The notes under the pieces are model-generated. The model ran no database searches. It saw nothing but the letters and a program-made list of their open reading frames with translations, and was not told the DNA's origin. This document shows, in pieces, positions 54,331 through 62,970 of a stretch of DNA of 64,000 nucleotides. Where the stretch lies: NCBI GenBank assembly GCA_018806915.1, contig JAGKQI010000043.1, positions 1,364,001 to 1,428,000 of the forward strand, written 5' to 3'. The position numbers and the translations under genes were made by a program. How positions within the stretch are numbered: the stretch's first letter is position 1; each line of letters starts with the position of its first letter. The DNA is from Phytophthora colocasiae. Taxonomy: Eukaryota; Oomycota; Peronosporomycetes; Peronosporales; Peronosporaceae.

Positions 54331-55223
54331 GTGTGTGGTCTTGGGCTCTTCTAAGGGGTCAAGGGAGGCCTCAACTGAGGCATCAAGGCTGGACGCTAGG
54401 AAGCTACTGGCCTTCCTTCCTTCCCAGTGCTAAAGTGCCTCCATTCTGGCTACGGCCTTGCTGTGCACACGAAAGTCGACACAGTGAAAATTTCACAGCC
54501 CTAATCGTTCTGGGGTCAGTGGTAGCCTTACATTAGATAAACTGGAACATTTTAAAACTATTTATTTTGACAGGTGAAAAAGCATTTCATGAAGAAATTG
54601 TATGACTGAGATAAAGATTTTGTATTGATTGGAAAGGTAGGTCAAATCAGAAAGGCAGACAACGATGACACTCTTGAGCTTATTATAGACGTCTTGTCAA
54701 AAACCCAAAGTGTAGGTACCGCTCCGCTTTAAGCTACCAGTTGGAGTGAATTACAGCACAGGATCATGGCCGACTCGCCCACCACGCAAACGTCTCTACG
54801 TTCGAACACCGCGAGTGCTTTACATTGTCTATAGTTCAGCTGCAGGTTTGAATGCCCTGCCGCGGCAGCAGCTGGCGTGCAGCACTGTTGCTTCGGCGAC
54901 CAAGGCTTTTTTGCGCGCCCTTTTTTAGCGGTGGCAGGTCCCGTAATTATTGCCGGCCTGCTTGGAACGAGCGATTTACGAAGATACAGCGACGAGCCAG
55001 TCAGTTTTGCACGAATAAAAAAGAAGGAACATTTTAGCCAATCATCAAATGATAAAAAAAACATCCATCGTTTTGTAAATTTACTAGAATAGGTGTAACT
55101 TATACTAAACCCATTTAGACGATTCTGATTGGCTGTTACCTCCACCCTTTAGACGCCGCGTGGCGGTTCCAGTTCATTCTCGCTTCAAGCCCCGAGCAGC
55201 TCCTTTAACTTCGCGCTGCCGCC
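54331..55223. other. Intergenic promoter region between DENN-like and UBL genes
   Basis: Divergent spacer of 0.9 kb. Near 55168-55178, GTTCATTCTCGC is an initiator-like motif for the UBL gene, and a GATTGG (reverse CCAAT) box lies about 40 bp upstream of it. No gene is seen. Confidence 0.5.
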
Positions 55224-56489
55224 ATGGACGCTCCAGCCTCCGCCCAGTCGCCGCCGCACGTGAACCTGGTGGTACGCAACGTGTACACTCCGTCCCAGTC
55301 GCTGTCTCTCTCTGTAGCGCTGCAGACGCTCGTGGGTGAGCTCAAGCGCCGTCTCAGCGTCGAATTCCCGTCTTCTCCGGCCGTCTCCGCTCAGAAACTC
55401 ATCTTTGGAGGTAAAATATGCGGCGATGACGAGCCGTTGGAGCAGATTCTAGCTCAAGTGCAGAAGGACGTGGATAATGATGAACCGGTGGTCCTTCATC
55501 TGTTGGTGAGCTCTTCCGGGCTTCGGAAGAGCGCTGAGCCCAAAGCCCCGGAGCCACAACGTCCTGAACCTGAAGCTGCTGAAGCTCAAGACTCGCCCAG
55601 ACCCAGCAGTAACGCAGCTATAGAGCCTCCAAGTTTCAATGTTCAGTCGATGCCTGCAGCAACGGCGTCTCAGCAGCCTCAGTTCATGTTCGGCCAACCG
55701 CCGGCAATGACCCAGCAGCAGCAGCACTTGTACAGACAAAGTATGCTCATGCAGCAGCAAGCTATGGTTATGCAGCAGATCCAGTACTTGCAATTCCTGC
55801 TCATGCAGCAGCGACAGCAAGTGACTCCCTCGTCGGTTCCTGAGGCCCAGCAGCAGAACCCGTTCGTCGCGCCGTATGGCAATTTTTACGGCATGATGCA
55901 ACCTCAGATGTTTCACGCAGCAGCGAGACCTAACGCTGTACCGCATGACCCTGTTAGGACACCTGCTTCACCTGGTCAAGCTCCAGTACCTGCTGCTGAC
56001 CCACAGGACCGTCCAATGCTCGTGGAAATGGCACGCGAGGTGTTCCCGTTACTGGACTTACGCATGGCCCTCAAGATGGGTTTCATGTTGTTCATCATCG
56101 GACAGGACACGCCCATGGACCGTATTCTCATGCTTGGACTGTTATCGTTCATCTCGTACCTGCACATCACCGGCATTTTTGCGAAGATTTACGAGGTGTA
56201 CAATCGCCGTCGTAATGTAACTGGAGATTCCGAGCCGAACGCTGCAACAGATCCGAATGCGCCTGGGGCCGCAGCAGCTGCTGGAGCTGCTATTGCTAAC
56301 CGATACGGTATGTTGACGCGCGTACTGCGCATATCGGCGGACCGTGGATTTGTGCAGGATGTCAAGTACTTTGTGGTGGGACTGCTACTGTCTTTAGTGC
56401 CAGCGTGGCACCCGCAGCCTATTCAAGGTGCAGCGGCGCCGATGCCCGAGGGTGTTGTGCCGGATGACGTACCCCTTCAGGGGATTTAA
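55224..56489 (+). CDS. Herp-like ubiquitin-like-domain ER membrane protein
   Basis: 421 residues in one exon. Residues 10-100 form a ubiquitin-like fold (VNLVVRNVYTPSQSLSLSVA, TLVGELKRRLSVEFP, QKLIFGGKICGDDEPLEQIL). A Pro/Glu linker and a Met/Gln-rich stretch (MTQQQQHLYRQSMLMQQQ) follow. The C-terminal half has a hydrophobic hairpin (LKMGFMLFIIGQDTPMDRIL, GLLSFISYLHITGIFAKIYE) and another membrane segment (VVGLLLSLVPAW). This layout is that of HERPUD proteins, which organise the HRD1 complex in ER-associated degradation. No FAD-type active site is expected. Family assignment is from layout and the hairpin sequence; Ala-rich runs may be disordered. Confidence 0.8.
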   Translation: MDAPASAQSPPHVNLVVRNVYTPSQSLSLSVALQTLVGELKRRLSVEFPSSPAVSAQKLIFGGKICGDDEPLEQILAQVQKDVDNDEPVVLHLLVSSSGLRKSAEPKAPEPQRPEPEAAEAQDSPRPSSNAAIEPPSFNVQSMPAATASQQPQFMFGQPPAMTQQQQHLYRQSMLMQQQAMVMQQIQYLQFLLMQQRQQVTPSSVPEAQQQNPFVAPYGNFYGMMQPQMFHAAARPNAVPHDPVRTPASPGQAPVPAADPQDRPMLVEMAREVFPLLDLRMALKMGFMLFIIGQDTPMDRILMLGLLSFISYLHITGIFAKIYEVYNRRRNVTGDSEPNAATDPNAPGAAAAAGAAIANRYGMLTRVLRISADRGFVQDVKYFVVGLLLSLVPAWHPQPIQGAAAPMPEGVVPDDVPLQGI

Positions 56490-56678
56490 ATATGATTTTG
56501 GTGCTGCAGTTCAAGCGAAAAGCTTGTGGAAGCAGCCGTGTAAATTACTGGAGTAGGTGGTGGCACCGCTAAAAGGGAGGAAGTGGGGATACAAGGGGTA
56601 AGAACGGATAACAAGGTGTTATTTCTCTTTGAATGTTGGTTTTAACGAAGATAAGCAAGTCATAAAGCTGTCGGACAG

Positions 56679-57461
56679 TTATCTACCAAGCGGGGCCTTC
56701 TTGGACCATGAGAAGCTTCTTTTGATGGCATCGAACAGCTTCTCCTTCGGTCGACTGATCAATCGCTTTGCACCTTTATGGGAACTTGACACCTTGGTTG
56801 ATTGTTGCTGGTGCTCTGGTTGTTGGGGGACGGCTTCAAGAGGGGTGGAAACATCTTCCGGTGGACTTTCAACTGGGTCTTTTTGCTTTGGCTGGACAAC
56901 GACACGAGTAACCATTGTAGGTCTTTTGACTGGGAGTTGTTGATTCTTGTTGATCCCATTGTCCAGCTGCTTGGCAACAGAAAGCCGTTGCCTTGGTGTC
57001 GATTTACGAGATGAACTTGTGTCGGTTGAAAAGGTCTGAACGCTGAAAGGTTCGGTCTGCAAGATGGTAGGTGTTTCGACCTCGAGTGTCTCTGGGTGAA
57101 GTTCCTCCTTAGTTACTTGTGGTTCTTCAATCGAATCCGTTTGATTATCTACAGTGTCCTGTGTCTGGTTATCTTCTTTCCCCACTTGTTGAGGCTCTGA
57201 ATCAGGCTTGACGTCTTGAGGTTCAGCTGTTCCAAGGTTGTATTCGTGTTGCAGCACGAATTCAAAGCACAAGGGTACTGGTGCATGAACAGCAAAATAA
57301 ATGCTCTTGATCGCAGCTTCTGTCGCTGTTAAAGTTTCTCTCTGAAAGTTGGAAAGACAATACACATTCGTGCAATCCTCACGTTGACAGCCCACAGTTA
57401 GCATTGTAAAATACGCCTGTACGAGCTGGCGAGCGTATGCGTAGTCGGATGTCGACGCCAT
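56679..57461 (-). CDS. AZUL-like zinc-finger protein with basic tail
   Basis: 260 residues. Residues 10-60 resemble the AZUL zinc finger of UBE3A-type ubiquitin ligases: ARQLVQAYFTMLTVGCQRED followed by CTNVYCLSNFQ. AZUL has C-x4-C-x4-C-x2-C; here the fourth Cys position reads Asn. No HECT domain follows: the middle is Glu/Gln/Thr-rich and the end is basic (KGAKRLISRPKEKLFDAIKR). It could be an adaptor that docks to the proteasome or a kinase target, but this is inference. It lies between the UBL gene (convergent, about 190 bp) and the trpD-type gene (same strand). Confidence 0.65.
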   Translation of the reverse strand: MASTSDYAYARQLVQAYFTMLTVGCQREDCTNVYCLSNFQRETLTATEAAIKSIYFAVHAPVPLCFEFVLQHEYNLGTAEPQDVKPDSEPQQVGKEDNQTQDTVDNQTDSIEEPQVTKEELHPETLEVETPTILQTEPFSVQTFSTDTSSSRKSTPRQRLSVAKQLDNGINKNQQLPVKRPTMVTRVVVQPKQKDPVESPPEDVSTPLEAVPQQPEHQQQSTKVSSSHKGAKRLISRPKEKLFDAIKRSFSWSKKAPLGR

Positions 57462-57610
57462 GTTGGCTAGTCACTAAGTGGGTCACATGGTCGGAAGATC
57501 ACAAGCCTCTTATTTTTACACTTCGTCGATGTTCATGCTAATCTTGTCGAGTCCAGAGCGTTTTACGGAGGCTTTCTAGCGACTATTTGGCTGTGCTGGA
57601 CATCAAACGT

Positions 57611-58733
57611 TCACAGTTGGGGTTCGGCATGCAACTGCTGAGCCACTTGTGCCCAGTTGTCGAGTGTGGCCAACGCCTTGCCCGATGAAAGCTGCTTCTT
57701 GGCCATTTCGTATCCGCTCTTGATACTGTCGGCCAAGCCGTACACATACAGACCGGCACCAGCATTGTACGCAATCGTGTTGCCTACCGGGCACTCGCTG
57801 TACACGCCTCCGCTGAACACCTTCCGCAGGATAGCGGCGTTTTCTGTGGCGTCTCCTCCCTTTAGCTGCTCGAGCGTCACCGCCGGAACCCCCACGTCTT
57901 CAGGTCGCAGTTTGTAGCGTCGGAACGGCTCCTCTGCGCCTTGACGGACCTCCACAACGTCGGCTGGTCCCATCGAGTTGAGTTCGTCCAATCCCGCGCA
58001 GTGAACAACAAGTCCGTGCTCCACGCCTAGCGCCAATAGCACCTCGCCGAACACATCAAGAAGGTTGGACGTGTAGACACCAATAACCACTCGCTTGCAT
58101 CCCGCCGGGTTCAGCAGTGGGCCAAGGATGTTAAACACGCTACGGATGCCGATGGCCTTGCGCACAGGTGCCACGTAGCGCATAGCTGGGTGAAAGTGCG
58201 GTGCAAACATGAATGCAATCTGAGCCTCCTCGAGACACGGGCCAACACGGTCAGGTTTCAGCATGGGCACGCCCAGTTCCTCCAGCACGTCGGCCGAGCC
58301 AGAGCGGCTGGACACTGAGCGGTTGCCGTGTTTCGCCACCAGCGCGCCACAAGAGGCTGCCAGTACAGCGGCAGCCGTGGATAGATTGACTGTATTAGCG
58401 CCATCGCCTCCCGTGCCGACGATATCGAGCGTTGGGCGTCCGGACTGCAGCGACAATAGTAAATAAACGTCAGAGGATGCAGTAGAGTACCCCACATGCA
58501 GTGAAACGTACCGAAACATGCACTTTCACCGCTTCGGAACGCATGTGTTTGGCAAAAGCAGCGACTTCGGACGCGCTCTCGCCCTTGGCGGCCAAGAGCG
58601 CCAACAAGACGCCCACTGCCACGGGGTTCTCGGCAGCTTTCTCCGACGCGATCTGCTGCACTGCGAACGTGGCTTCAGCGTCGGTCAGATCTTCGCGGCG
58701 CGTGAGTTTGGCTAGCAAAGCGCTCAGCTCCAT
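57611..58733 (-). CDS. trpD: Anthranilate phosphoribosyltransferase
   Basis: Exons 58512-58733 and 57611-58444 (67-nt intron, phase 0) give 351 residues, the normal length. The enzyme joins anthranilate to PRPP in tryptophan synthesis. Visible marks: the helical N-terminal domain (LTRREDLTDAEATFAVQQIA), the PRPP-binding DIVGTGGDGANTVNLST loop, KHGNRSVSSRSGSADVLEEL, FAPHFHPAMRYVAPVRKAIG, and NILGPLLNPAG. The first ATG in frame after an upstream stop is at 58733. Here it stands alone, unlike many fungal or bacterial fusions. Lineage (bacterial or eukaryotic origin) would need a tree. Confidence 0.95.
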
Positions 58734-59092
58734 CGTCGTCGTTATTGTCTTGACTTGTCCGTTGGGGCTGCGGTTCAGGAATGGCCGGCCACTGACGTGT
58801 TCAACCAACGGCAGCGGTGCCACAGGAACTTTCGCCCGATGCTAAGTACGACTGTACGAGGATTACGTTGATTTGTGCAAACAGGAGCAGAAAGCTTCAG
58901 CCTGCTCGTCATTGTTGATGTCTTGATGGGGCTCACTTGTTGCTTAAAGTACAGGGAAAACGTTCTTCTTCTTACAGCGACAATGGCGGTTCATTTGCGA
59001 TCAAGACACTTGCATCTGCTGCCTACAGGATATTCGTCACCAGCACGCCAAAGGCTGCTCGCTGTTTGAAATCGAGTGGAGTGCGTTATTGC

Positions 59093-59525
59093 TACCGTCT
59101 TCCCCCGCACACTGCGACTATGCGCTATGTCTAAAATCGGGAATTGTCGAATTCACACACAAATGTTCGAATAGAGCACATAGCAGAATAGAACGCCTAC
59201 TTCCTTGTTAGCAATAGTGCGTGCTTTGAAATTAGCCCTTAAACCACAGACGGAAGGGATGGTTGGCCAACAGAGCTCGACATCAATCTCTCTTTGTTTG
59301 CACAGACCGCATTTCAAGCACCATGGGCAAAAGCAAACGTCGAAACTGCACTATCATAGGAGGGTCGGGCCTACACCACCACAGCAAAGTGAACCCTGAC
59401 TCTCGCCCGACAAACATTGCACTTTTGTTCGTTGTATAACGCCTAGGCGTTTAAACCGAATATTTGCTTAACATAGTAATCTCTTCATTATAGCGCCTAG
59501 TCGCAGTGTGCGGGGGAAGACGGTA
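59093..59525. mobile_element. MITE with 36-bp inverted ends and TA flanks
   Basis: Left end TACCGTCTTCCCCCGCACAC continues to GCGACTATGCGCTAT and is repeated inverted at 59490-59525 with about one mismatch. If TA at each edge is the duplication, the repeat proper starts CCGTCTTCCCCCGC, as for Tc1/mariner-type MITEs. The 433-bp inside has no gene. Confidence 0.75.
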
Positions 59526-60004
59526 GGTGGACAGTCTTCCCATTCAATACGTGTATACAGCACGTTTACTCACCCAAGTGCTTGGATGTACAGCATCTCG
59601 ATCAAGTAAAAGCCACCACACTGGGGATAAATTTCAGTGAAAACATGGCAAAGCGACATTTTCGAGCTGGGAAAGCAAATACTTTACCTATCGGTGCTGA
59701 TGAATGAGCGTGTGAACTTCCAGTACTTTACGAACAATACGTTCCTTTTCTAATAATAAGGCACAAGGCTAAGGACAGTTTATCCTCATTGGCAAACTCG
59801 TCACCATGTCATGTCAGATTACTACTACTCGTACATGTACTTCAAAGGACGAGGTAGCCACAGAACGGACGAGTTTTGCATGTTTTTACTTTACTTTTCC
59901 ATCGAGCTACCAGTGAAACTAACCACCTTTCAGCCGATGACTCCTACAGAGCATAGCAACAAACGACTACAGCGCATTACAATGCAGCGCAGTAGCTACG
60001 TCGC

Positions 60005-60991
60005 TTAGTCGCGAGCATCAAACACCGACAGCAGCAGCTCACCGTAGTCGCCGCTCACCTCCTCGGCGATGCGCTCACGCAGCTCCTTGCCGTACTTCTT
60101 CTTGTACACGGGCTTGATATCACGCAGCACGATGTGGTAACGCACCACAGCAGAGCTCAAGGCGTTCTCGTCCGTGCCAAAGCCCTTCATAGCGCTCTCG
60201 AACAGCTCCGCCAGCAGATCCAGCGGCTCCGTGACCATGCGGATCAGGAACAGAACAGCCTTCTCCGAGTCACCGCGGAACTCGTGTTCCGCAGCCTTCA
60301 CGAGCGACTCGTTGTACTTCTTCTCGTAAGCGGCGGCCACGTTGCGCAGGTGCTCGGGCGGACTGGCCACCAGCACACCGACGAAGCCCTCCTCGTCCGT
60401 GCCCATCTTGCCACGGCCCGTCTTGTACAACTTCTCCACGTCAGCGTCCACCTTGGCAGCGTTGTGGATGTTGGCGTCGTACGGCACCAGAGACGCCTGC
60501 AGAGACGCCAGGATGACCGTCTGGAAGTCGCCGTGCAGGTCGCTGTCCAGCACAGAACCCAGGTCCTCTCCGTACACGTCGTAGTACGTCTTCTTGAGGA
60601 TGTTGATCTCCACGTTGGTGCGGCCCACCACTACGGGGTAGATGAGGTCCTCCTTCGTGCCGAGGCCCTTGGTGGCCTTGCGCAGGATGCCAGCCTCAGC
60701 CTCCGGGAGGGGCGACGCCAGCAGCTTCAGCAGGAATTCGTAGTGGCCCGACGTCTCCTCGTCCACCAGGTCGCGCAGGCTCTGGTTGTGCAGCTCCTTG
60801 TAGCGCTTGGCGATGAAGCCGCGCTGGGTGGCCGTCTTGCCGCCCAGCGCCTTGTTGAGCTCCTTCTCCTTGGTGCCGGCGCCCTTGGTGGCCTCGTAGA
60901 TCTCGTTCACGGTCGAGTCCGTTCCGGCCGGGTAGGACGGCGGTTGGCCGTTCCAGGCGCTGTGCGTGGCGGGCGGGTACAGGTTAAGCAT
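60005..60991 (-). CDS. Annexin, copy A
   Basis: 328 residues, four annexin repeats: KGAGTKEKELNKALGGKTAT, KGLGTKEDLIYPVVVGRTN, GKMGTDEEGFVGVLVASPP and KGFGTDENALSSAVVRYHI mark the calcium-binding loop of each. Annexins bind acidic phospholipids in a calcium-dependent way; oomycete annexins have been linked to the plasma membrane and cell-wall glucan synthesis. The GxGT loops of repeats 3 and 4 are closest to the type II calcium site. The start ATG follows an in-arm initiator. The protein is identical to copy B. The codons are strongly G/C-ending, suggesting high expression, which also leaves the opposite strand open for 302 codons. Confidence 0.96.
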   Translation of the reverse strand: MLNLYPPATHSAWNGQPPSYPAGTDSTVNEIYEATKGAGTKEKELNKALGGKTATQRGFIAKRYKELHNQSLRDLVDEETSGHYEFLLKLLASPLPEAEAGILRKATKGLGTKEDLIYPVVVGRTNVEINILKKTYYDVYGEDLGSVLDSDLHGDFQTVILASLQASLVPYDANIHNAAKVDADVEKLYKTGRGKMGTDEEGFVGVLVASPPEHLRNVAAAYEKKYNESLVKAAEHEFRGDSEKAVLFLIRMVTEPLDLLAELFESAMKGFGTDENALSSAVVRYHIVLRDIKPVYKKKYGKELRERIAEEVSGDYGELLLSVFDARD

Positions 60992-61716
60992 CTTAGGGAG
61001 GGTGGAGGCGACTTGCGAGGCAGGAGGCAAATTCGAGAATGATGGAGGGGAAGATCGCCTCGAGCAAAGGGGGAACTTCAATTTGGTCCAGAAGGTTGGA
61101 CTTAGAGTTTGTATGGGATTCAAATGAGGTGGATACGATTGATATCCTTTTGTTTTGCCTTCATGAACAAATATACTGATATATCTGTCAATATAGGAGT
61201 TTGAAATGCATAGTATTTTCATGTTATATTGTATTCTAAACATAATTCCTGCTAAACCAAATTAGTCTGGAGTATCAAGTTTCGAATGTATCCGAACTTA
61301 TCCGAACACAAAAATTTGCTGACGTGGTGAATCAGAGCAAAGTATCCGAGCAGAGACAAGCAAGTTGCGCCGCGATCTTCGACACGTGTTGTTTGCTACA
61401 TGTATTCTTATTATGTACTGCCTGGACTATTAGACAATACCATCACTAACAGTTCCTCCACTAAAGTTTACGTGGCAGATTCGAGCTGGACGCGCACGCT
61501 GTGAGTATGTAGGCATCAGCTTTGCCAAGAAAGCAACCCGTACCAAAATGCATTGCTGGTACCAAAATCATCACGAAAATTCAGTCGAAACACAGCCATA
61601 GAACGTCCAATATCCAATTGAAGTTGTCCGATCCAAAACGTAGTCGATCTTCTCGTCGACGTCATGGCATTCCCGAATCTGCCTCCTGCCTCGCAAGTCG
61701 CCCCCACCCTCCCAAG
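60992..61716. other. Divergent promoter region between the annexin copies
   Basis: 725 bp between two start codons. The inner about 610 bp is unique and AT-rich; the outer 50-70 bp on each side belong to the duplicated arms. No gene is seen. Confidence 0.6.
61026..61043 (-). promoter_or_regulatory. Initiator plus flanking element of annexin copy A
   Basis: The reverse strand reads ATCATTCTCGAATTTGCC, a good match to the oomycete TCATTYY-N-CAWTTT core promoter, about 40 bp before the ATG. The matching place of copy B (61666-61683) reads GGCATTCCCGAATCTGCC, a weaker match. Confidence 0.6.
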
Positions 61717-62829
61717 ATGCTTAACCTGTACCCGCCCGCCACGCACAGCGCCTGGAACGGCCAACCGCCGTCCTACCCGGCCGGAACGGACTCGACCGTG
61801 AACGAGATCTACGAGGCCACCAAGGGCGCCGGCACCAAGGAGAAGGAGCTCAACAAGGCGCTGGGCGGCAAGACGGCCACCCAGCGCGGCTTCATCGCCA
61901 AGCGCTACAAGGAGCTGCACAACCAGAGCCTGCGCGACCTGGTGGACGAGGAGACGTCGGGCCACTACGAATTCCTGCTGAAGCTGCTGGCGTCGCCCCT
62001 CCCGGAGGCTGAGGCTGGCATCCTGCGCAAGGCCACCAAGGGCCTCGGCACGAAGGAGGACCTCATCTACCCCGTAGTGGTGGGCCGCACCAACGTGGAG
62101 ATCAACATCCTCAAGAAGACGTACTACGACGTGTACGGAGAGGACCTGGGTTCTGTGCTGGACAGCGACCTGCACGGCGACTTCCAGACGGTCATCCTGG
62201 CGTCTCTGCAGGCGTCTCTGGTGCCGTACGACGCCAACATCCACAACGCTGCCAAGGTGGACGCTGACGTGGAGAAGTTGTACAAGACGGGCCGTGGCAA
62301 GATGGGCACGGACGAGGAGGGCTTCGTCGGTGTGCTGGTGGCCAGTCCGCCCGAGCACCTGCGCAACGTGGCCGCCGCTTACGAGAAGAAGTACAACGAG
62401 TCGCTCGTGAAGGCTGCGGAACACGAGTTCCGCGGTGACTCGGAGAAGGCTGTTCTGTTCCTGATCCGCATGGTCACGGAGCCGCTGGATCTGCTGGCGG
62501 AGCTGTTCGAGAGCGCTATGAAGGGCTTCGGCACGGACGAGAACGCCTTGAGCTCTGCTGTGGTGCGTTACCACATCGTGCTGCGTGATATCAAGCCCGT
62601 GTACAAGAAGAAGTACGGCAAGGAGCTGCGTGAGCGCATCGCCGAGGAGGTGAGCGGCGACTACGGTGAGCTGCTGCTGTCGGTGTTTGATGCTCGCGAC
62701 TAAGCGACGTAGCTACTGCGCTGCATTGTAATGCGCTGTAGTCGTTTGTTGCTATGCTCTGTAGGAGTCATCGGCTGAAAGGTGGTTAGTTTCACTGGTA
62801 GCTCGATGGAAAAGTAAAGTAAAAACATG
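61663..62829 (+). repeat. Right arm of the annexin inverted duplication
   Basis: Mirror copy of 59879-61045. Coding stretches compared by eye were identical in DNA; the 5' UTR shows several differences and one indel (CCTCCCTAAG versus CCTCCCAAG). Confidence 0.9.
61717..62703 (+). CDS. Annexin, copy B
   Basis: Encodes the same 328-residue, four-repeat annexin as copy A, head-to-head with it. The frame stays open 195 bp upstream of the ATG, but that part is absent from copy A and has no recognisable sequence, so the shared ATG at 61717 is preferred. The usual role is calcium-dependent membrane binding. Because coding parts are identical while 5' flanks differ, the two copies may be kept alike by gene conversion and yet differ in expression. 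Confidence 0.96.
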   Translation: MLNLYPPATHSAWNGQPPSYPAGTDSTVNEIYEATKGAGTKEKELNKALGGKTATQRGFIAKRYKELHNQSLRDLVDEETSGHYEFLLKLLASPLPEAEAGILRKATKGLGTKEDLIYPVVVGRTNVEINILKKTYYDVYGEDLGSVLDSDLHGDFQTVILASLQASLVPYDANIHNAAKVDADVEKLYKTGRGKMGTDEEGFVGVLVASPPEHLRNVAAAYEKKYNESLVKAAEHEFRGDSEKAVLFLIRMVTEPLDLLAELFESAMKGFGTDENALSSAVVRYHIVLRDIKPVYKKKYGKELRERIAEEVSGDYGELLLSVFDARD

Positions 62830-62949
62830 AAAAACACGCGTTCAGATAGATCTTCTTTTTAAATAATTTAAAAAAAGTGAATCAGATGCTCCTCGTTCTA
62901 GTGACATTTTCATAAACCATCAAATAGCATCCACATCTCCAGCCTTCCA

Positions 62950-62964
62950 CCTCTCATTTTCGTT
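62950..62964 (+). promoter_or_regulatory. Initiator-like element of the GTPase gene
   Basis: ACCTCTCATTTTCGTTG, a YTCATTTT-type oomycete initiator, lies about 10-20 bp upstream of the ATG. Confidence 0.5.
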
Positions 62965-62970
62965 GCAAAA

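Larger units (their letters stand above)
59879..61045 (-). repeat. Left arm of the annexin inverted duplication
   Basis: Inverted copy of about 61663-62829. The outer border is sharp (CATGTTTTTACTTTAC at the 3' UTR end). The inner border falls at the core promoter. The arms carry whole annexin genes with 126 bp of shared 3' UTR. Confidence 0.9.

Noticed and set aside
60134..61042. A 302-codon open frame antisense to annexin copy A (and its mirror at 61516-62574)
   Set aside because: It follows from the strong G/C-ending codon use of the annexin gene, is Leu/Val/Arg-rich without any domain, and appears in both copies only because they are identical.
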